Shown here in pieces: positions 62,144 through 64,000 of a stretch of 64,000 nucleotides of DNA. Every line of letters starts with the position of its first letter. Positions within the stretch are counted from its first letter, which is position 1. The notes under the pieces were generated by a model. The model saw nothing but the letters and a program-made list of their open reading frames with translations, was not told the DNA's origin and did not search any database. The stretch is from Sulfurovum sp. XGS-02 (lineage in GTDB: Bacteria; Campylobacterota; Campylobacteria; Campylobacterales; Sulfurovaceae): the NCBI RefSeq assembly GCF_023213175.1, contig NZ_CP093312.1, positions 2,046,001-2,110,000 on the forward strand, given 5' to 3'. A program made the position numbers and the translations under genes.

Positions 62144-62335
62144 TTAGTTGATCATCTCTTTAATGTTTTTTGCATCAACAGGGTCAACGTGCTTAGGACT
62201 TCTCATACTTCTGTGATGTTTACCATCAACTTTAGAAAGGATGTGACTTCTGTACGCCGTACCTCTTTTGATCTTGCCGCTTTTTTTCACTTTAAAACGC
62301 TTAACAGCGCCTTTAACACTTTTCATTTTTGGCAT
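62144..62335 (-). CDS. rpmI: 50S ribosomal protein L35
   Basis: 63 residues from the ATG at 62335 (GGAG upstream), beginning MPKMKSVKGAVKRFKVKKSG and ending KNIKEMIN. The frame continues to 62371 without a reason to start there. First of the pair with rplT. infC is not upstream, as is usual for Campylobacterota. A TTTGGATATAAT promoter is at 62396-62401. Confidence 0.96.
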   Translation of the reverse strand: MPKMKSVKGAVKRFKVKKSGKIKRGTAYRSHILSKVDGKHHRSMRSPKHVDPVDAKNIKEMIN

Positions 62336-62395
62336 ATGCTTACTCCCGTATGGATTTTTTCGACCAAACATCCGTTTAGTAGAAAATGGGACGGT

Positions 62396-62401
62396 ATTAT
62401 A
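62396..62401 (-). promoter_or_regulatory. -10 hexamer of rpmI-rplT
   Basis: TATAAT preceded by TTTGGA on the minus strand, about 60 bases before rpmI. Confidence 0.55.
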
Positions 62402-62482
62402 TCCAAACTATCTAAAATATTTATAAATCCGTTCTCTACCGATATCTCTAACCCTATTTGTGATAGAATCTATCTATTAAAA

Positions 62483-62626
62483 ATGAGGGCAAAGCTAGTG
62501 GACGAAGTAACCGAAATACTTTCTCAAAAAAAGAAACTTTTAACAGAAATCTATTTTGATCTGCAACTGTATTTTGAAGGAAAATACGGAAAAGATGCCC
62601 TTGTACTGATGGAGATCGTTATCTAG
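62483..62626 (+). pseudogene. Interrupted MutS7-like mismatch-repair gene, N-terminal 47 codons
   Basis: A 47-codon frame MRAKLVDEVTEIL... with KKKLLTEIYFDLQLYFEGKYGKDALVLMEI. This matches, from memory, the N-terminus of the MutS7-like proteins of Campylobacterota and octocoral mitochondria, where the sequence continues GTFFEVYEVN after MEI. Here two unrelated codons (VI) and a stop follow exactly after MEI, at the point where the transposon-like sequence begins. A GTG at 62498 could also be the start. The remaining part of the gene would lie beyond the inserted element. I call it a pseudogene with moderate confidence. Confidence 0.6.
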
Positions 62627-62823
62627 TATATACAACTTATATACATTTATTTACCCCATACACAACGCTATCACCGTTCTTTTTCTCAGCACAAAGTGTA
62701 ATATACACTATGTAACCCTATTTGCCTCAAGAAGAATCTCAAAAAATATGACAATTTGACATCTTTTTTCTCCTTTTTTTTTAAATGTCCTAAAATAGAT
62801 CTACTATCTATCAAAGGAGTCTA

Positions 62824-63933
62824 ATGGGATGGAGCGTACATTTTCATTCTGTTCGTAAAGAATGGGCAGTAATTGATGACAATATGAAATTAGTAATTCC
62901 TGTCTATTATTTTCTCAAAGCAAGAAAGGGTGAAAGGTATGCTCAGAACAGTCTAAAAGCGTATGCCACTGACCTGATGCACTTGTATCGCTTTTTGAAC
63001 AAAAGAGGATTAGATATTACCACCATGGAGAGTTCTGACATTGAAGACTTTAAAGAATGGCTCATGTTTCCAAGAGAACTGAGGGACTCTTTTGATTCAA
63101 GTATTCTGGTACTCAATAAAAAAGCTGCAATTACAGGCAGTTCATGGAATCGAATTTTGTCAACCCTGGAGGAGTATATAACGTGGCTGCACATAAGAAA
63201 TACACCTTTATCTAAATCCATAATGAAACTAACTCACCTGCGTGAACAAAAAAGGAAAGGAAAGGGGCGAAGGAAAGGAAAAAAAGGACTTCTAAAAGTT
63301 AACGATATGGAGAAGCAACCCGAGTATATACCGCCAGACAAGAGAAATGAAATTCGTGGACACCTAGCTGAAAGGGATCAGCTCATCTTTGATTTTTTTT
63401 ATTTTTCGGGCATGAGGATTGGAGAGGCGCTTTCCTTTAGAGTCTCTAGCTTTACACCTAAATCTTTTTCAGGCAGCATTGCCGACATAGAACTTGAAGA
63501 TAGCCTAGAGGAAAGACTTGACCTTCAGACTAAAACGGGAGGCAGAACACTTTATTTACCGACCCCTCTTTATCAGAGGCTTTTGCAGTACCGACTATAC
63601 AAAAGAGGCAGGACCAAAAGTGACAGACTTTTTGTCACCACTAGAAACTGCGGAAAGAGTAGCAAAGGTTCCCCTCTTGCCCCTGACACCTTCAGAAAAA
63701 ACCTGAAGCGTGCCTGTGAAAAATGTGGTGCATCCTATACGCCACATGACCTAAGGCACACCCTAGCGACTGACATACTAAGGGCAACCAACGACATCAG
63801 TCTTGCGCAAGACATTTTGGGCCACAAATCCCTTGATACCACTAAAAAATATGTACACCCCCAAGACGAAGATATTGCACATGATCTTGGTGGCGTTTAC
63901 ACAAGCTTATATAGCAAGCTCATGGAGGACTAG
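62824..63933 (+). CDS. tnpA: Tn554-like TnpA tyrosine recombinase
   Basis: 369 residues (Tn554 TnpA has 361). AAAGGAG lies 5 bases before the ATG. An N-terminal SAM-like core-binding domain (about 20-135, SLKAYATDLMHLYRFLNKRG) leads into the catalytic domain with R198 (SGMRIGEAL), K237 (LQTKTGG), H308/R311 (PHDLRHTL), H334 (LGHKS) and Y343 (KKYVHP), the complete tyrosine-recombinase set. It cuts and joins the transposon ends without target duplication. The gene abuts the next ATG (TAG-ATG). Confidence 0.88.
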   Translation: MGWSVHFHSVRKEWAVIDDNMKLVIPVYYFLKARKGERYAQNSLKAYATDLMHLYRFLNKRGLDITTMESSDIEDFKEWLMFPRELRDSFDSSILVLNKKAAITGSSWNRILSTLEEYITWLHIRNTPLSKSIMKLTHLREQKRKGKGRRKGKKGLLKVNDMEKQPEYIPPDKRNEIRGHLAERDQLIFDFFYFSGMRIGEALSFRVSSFTPKSFSGSIADIELEDSLEERLDLQTKTGGRTLYLPTPLYQRLLQYRLYKRGRTKSDRLFVTTRNCGKSSKGSPLAPDTFRKNLKRACEKCGASYTPHDLRHTLATDILRATNDISLAQDILGHKSLDTTKKYVHPQDEDIAHDLGGVYTSLYSKLMED

Positions 63934-64000
63934 ATGACAAAGCCCAATGGCCCCGAACAATGCCAAACAAAAAGATGGATAAAGAGTCGCTTTGATACAC
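63934..64000 (+). CDS. tnpB: Start of a tnpB-like gene (cut by the window end)
   Basis: An ATG immediately after the tnpA stop opens a frame that runs to base 64000 (22 codons). The position fits tnpB of Tn554, also a tyrosine recombinase, but the visible part has no motif. Confidence 0.45.
   Translation, partial: MTKPNGPEQCQTKRWIKSRFDT

Larger units (their letters stand above)
62619..64000 (+). mobile_element. Left end of a Tn554-family transposon (right end outside the window)
   Basis: From about 62619 the sequence departs from the interrupted MutS7-like gene; a non-coding left end of about 200 bases precedes a tyrosine recombinase of TnpA type (62824) with a second gene starting three bases on (63934), the tnpA-tnpB order of Tn554. 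No inverted repeats are expected for this family. The element probably continues well past 64000. Confidence 0.6.

Noticed and set aside
62189-62482. Plus-strand extension of the MutS-like frame upstream to 62189
   Set aside because: The extra codons lie opposite rpmI and its promoter, so the open frame there is a shadow; the start is placed at 62483.
1-64000. CRISPR arrays, prophage, rRNA and integron signals
   Set aside because: No short regularly spaced repeats, phage structural genes or rRNA segments are visible. The only mobile element seen is the Tn554-like end.

Overview
The window looks like a chromosome segment of a marine, Sulfurovum/Sulfurimonas-like member of the Campylobacterota. 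It is AT-rich. It has a full S10-spc-alpha ribosomal supercluster, a short MurE, a ferredoxin-thioredoxin-reductase-type protein, many exported redox and thiol proteins, and promoters with the shared form TTTGGGTATAAT. The genus is my inference from protein style; no rRNA is present.

Layout. (1) 1-882: 5' part of recQ, minus strand. (2) 943-24459: a phosphate-starvation island. It holds pstS, pstCAB-phoU, three OmpR/PhoB-type response regulators, an OlsF-type ornithine-lipid synthase with a small partner gene, psiE, a PiT phosphate permease and a porin. It also holds a complete Vibrio-TonB2-like energy module (DUF3450 protein, TtpC, ExbB, ExbD, TonB, TPR protein) ending in a TonB-dependent receptor, a tandem-repeat beta-helix lipoprotein and a 41-residue protein. 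Eleven promoters carry the same 11-bp direct repeat (TGTWWCC-like half-sites), in most cases 9 bp before a -10 hexamer, which is the geometry of a PhoB box. Together they describe one regulon: inner-membrane Pi uptake, outer-membrane uptake powered by a dedicated TonB complex, membrane-lipid remodelling and regulation. No histidine kinase lies in the window.

(3) 24466-28004: housekeeping genes (ybaB, panD, a [2Fe-2S] protein, murE, a TPR protein, a NifU-like protein). (4) 28208-43560: rplQ back to rpsJ, minus strand, with a diguanylate cyclase inserted between infA and rpmJ. (5) 43744-52310: an ATPase, 4.5S SRP RNA, tRNA-Ser, tRNA-Leu, a large FIST-PAS-PAS-GGDEF-EAL protein, a MORN-like lipoprotein, a YgjP-like metalloprotease, a globin, MsrBA and DoxX. 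(6) 52477-52906: a Ser-Cys-Leu-Gly tRNA cluster. (7) 53077-58516: ilvD, a zinc-ribbon protein, a LysM-NlpC/P60 hydrolase and a GMC oxidoreductase with its small subunit. (8) 58647-61394: three small exported Cys-rich proteins around a DoxX protein (one resembles bufferin/HvfA metallophore precursors), a lipoprotein and an FTR-rhodanese fusion. (9) 61667-62335: rplT and rpmI. (10) 62483-64000: a MutS-like gene cut after 47 codons by what looks like the left end of a Tn554-family transposon (tnpA complete, tnpB starting).

The strongest candidate for an undescribed system is the Pho-box-controlled TonB/TtpC operon with its receptor and duplicated beta-helix lipoprotein, proposed as an outer-membrane scavenging system for phosphorus compounds. 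The substrate is not deducible from the sequence.
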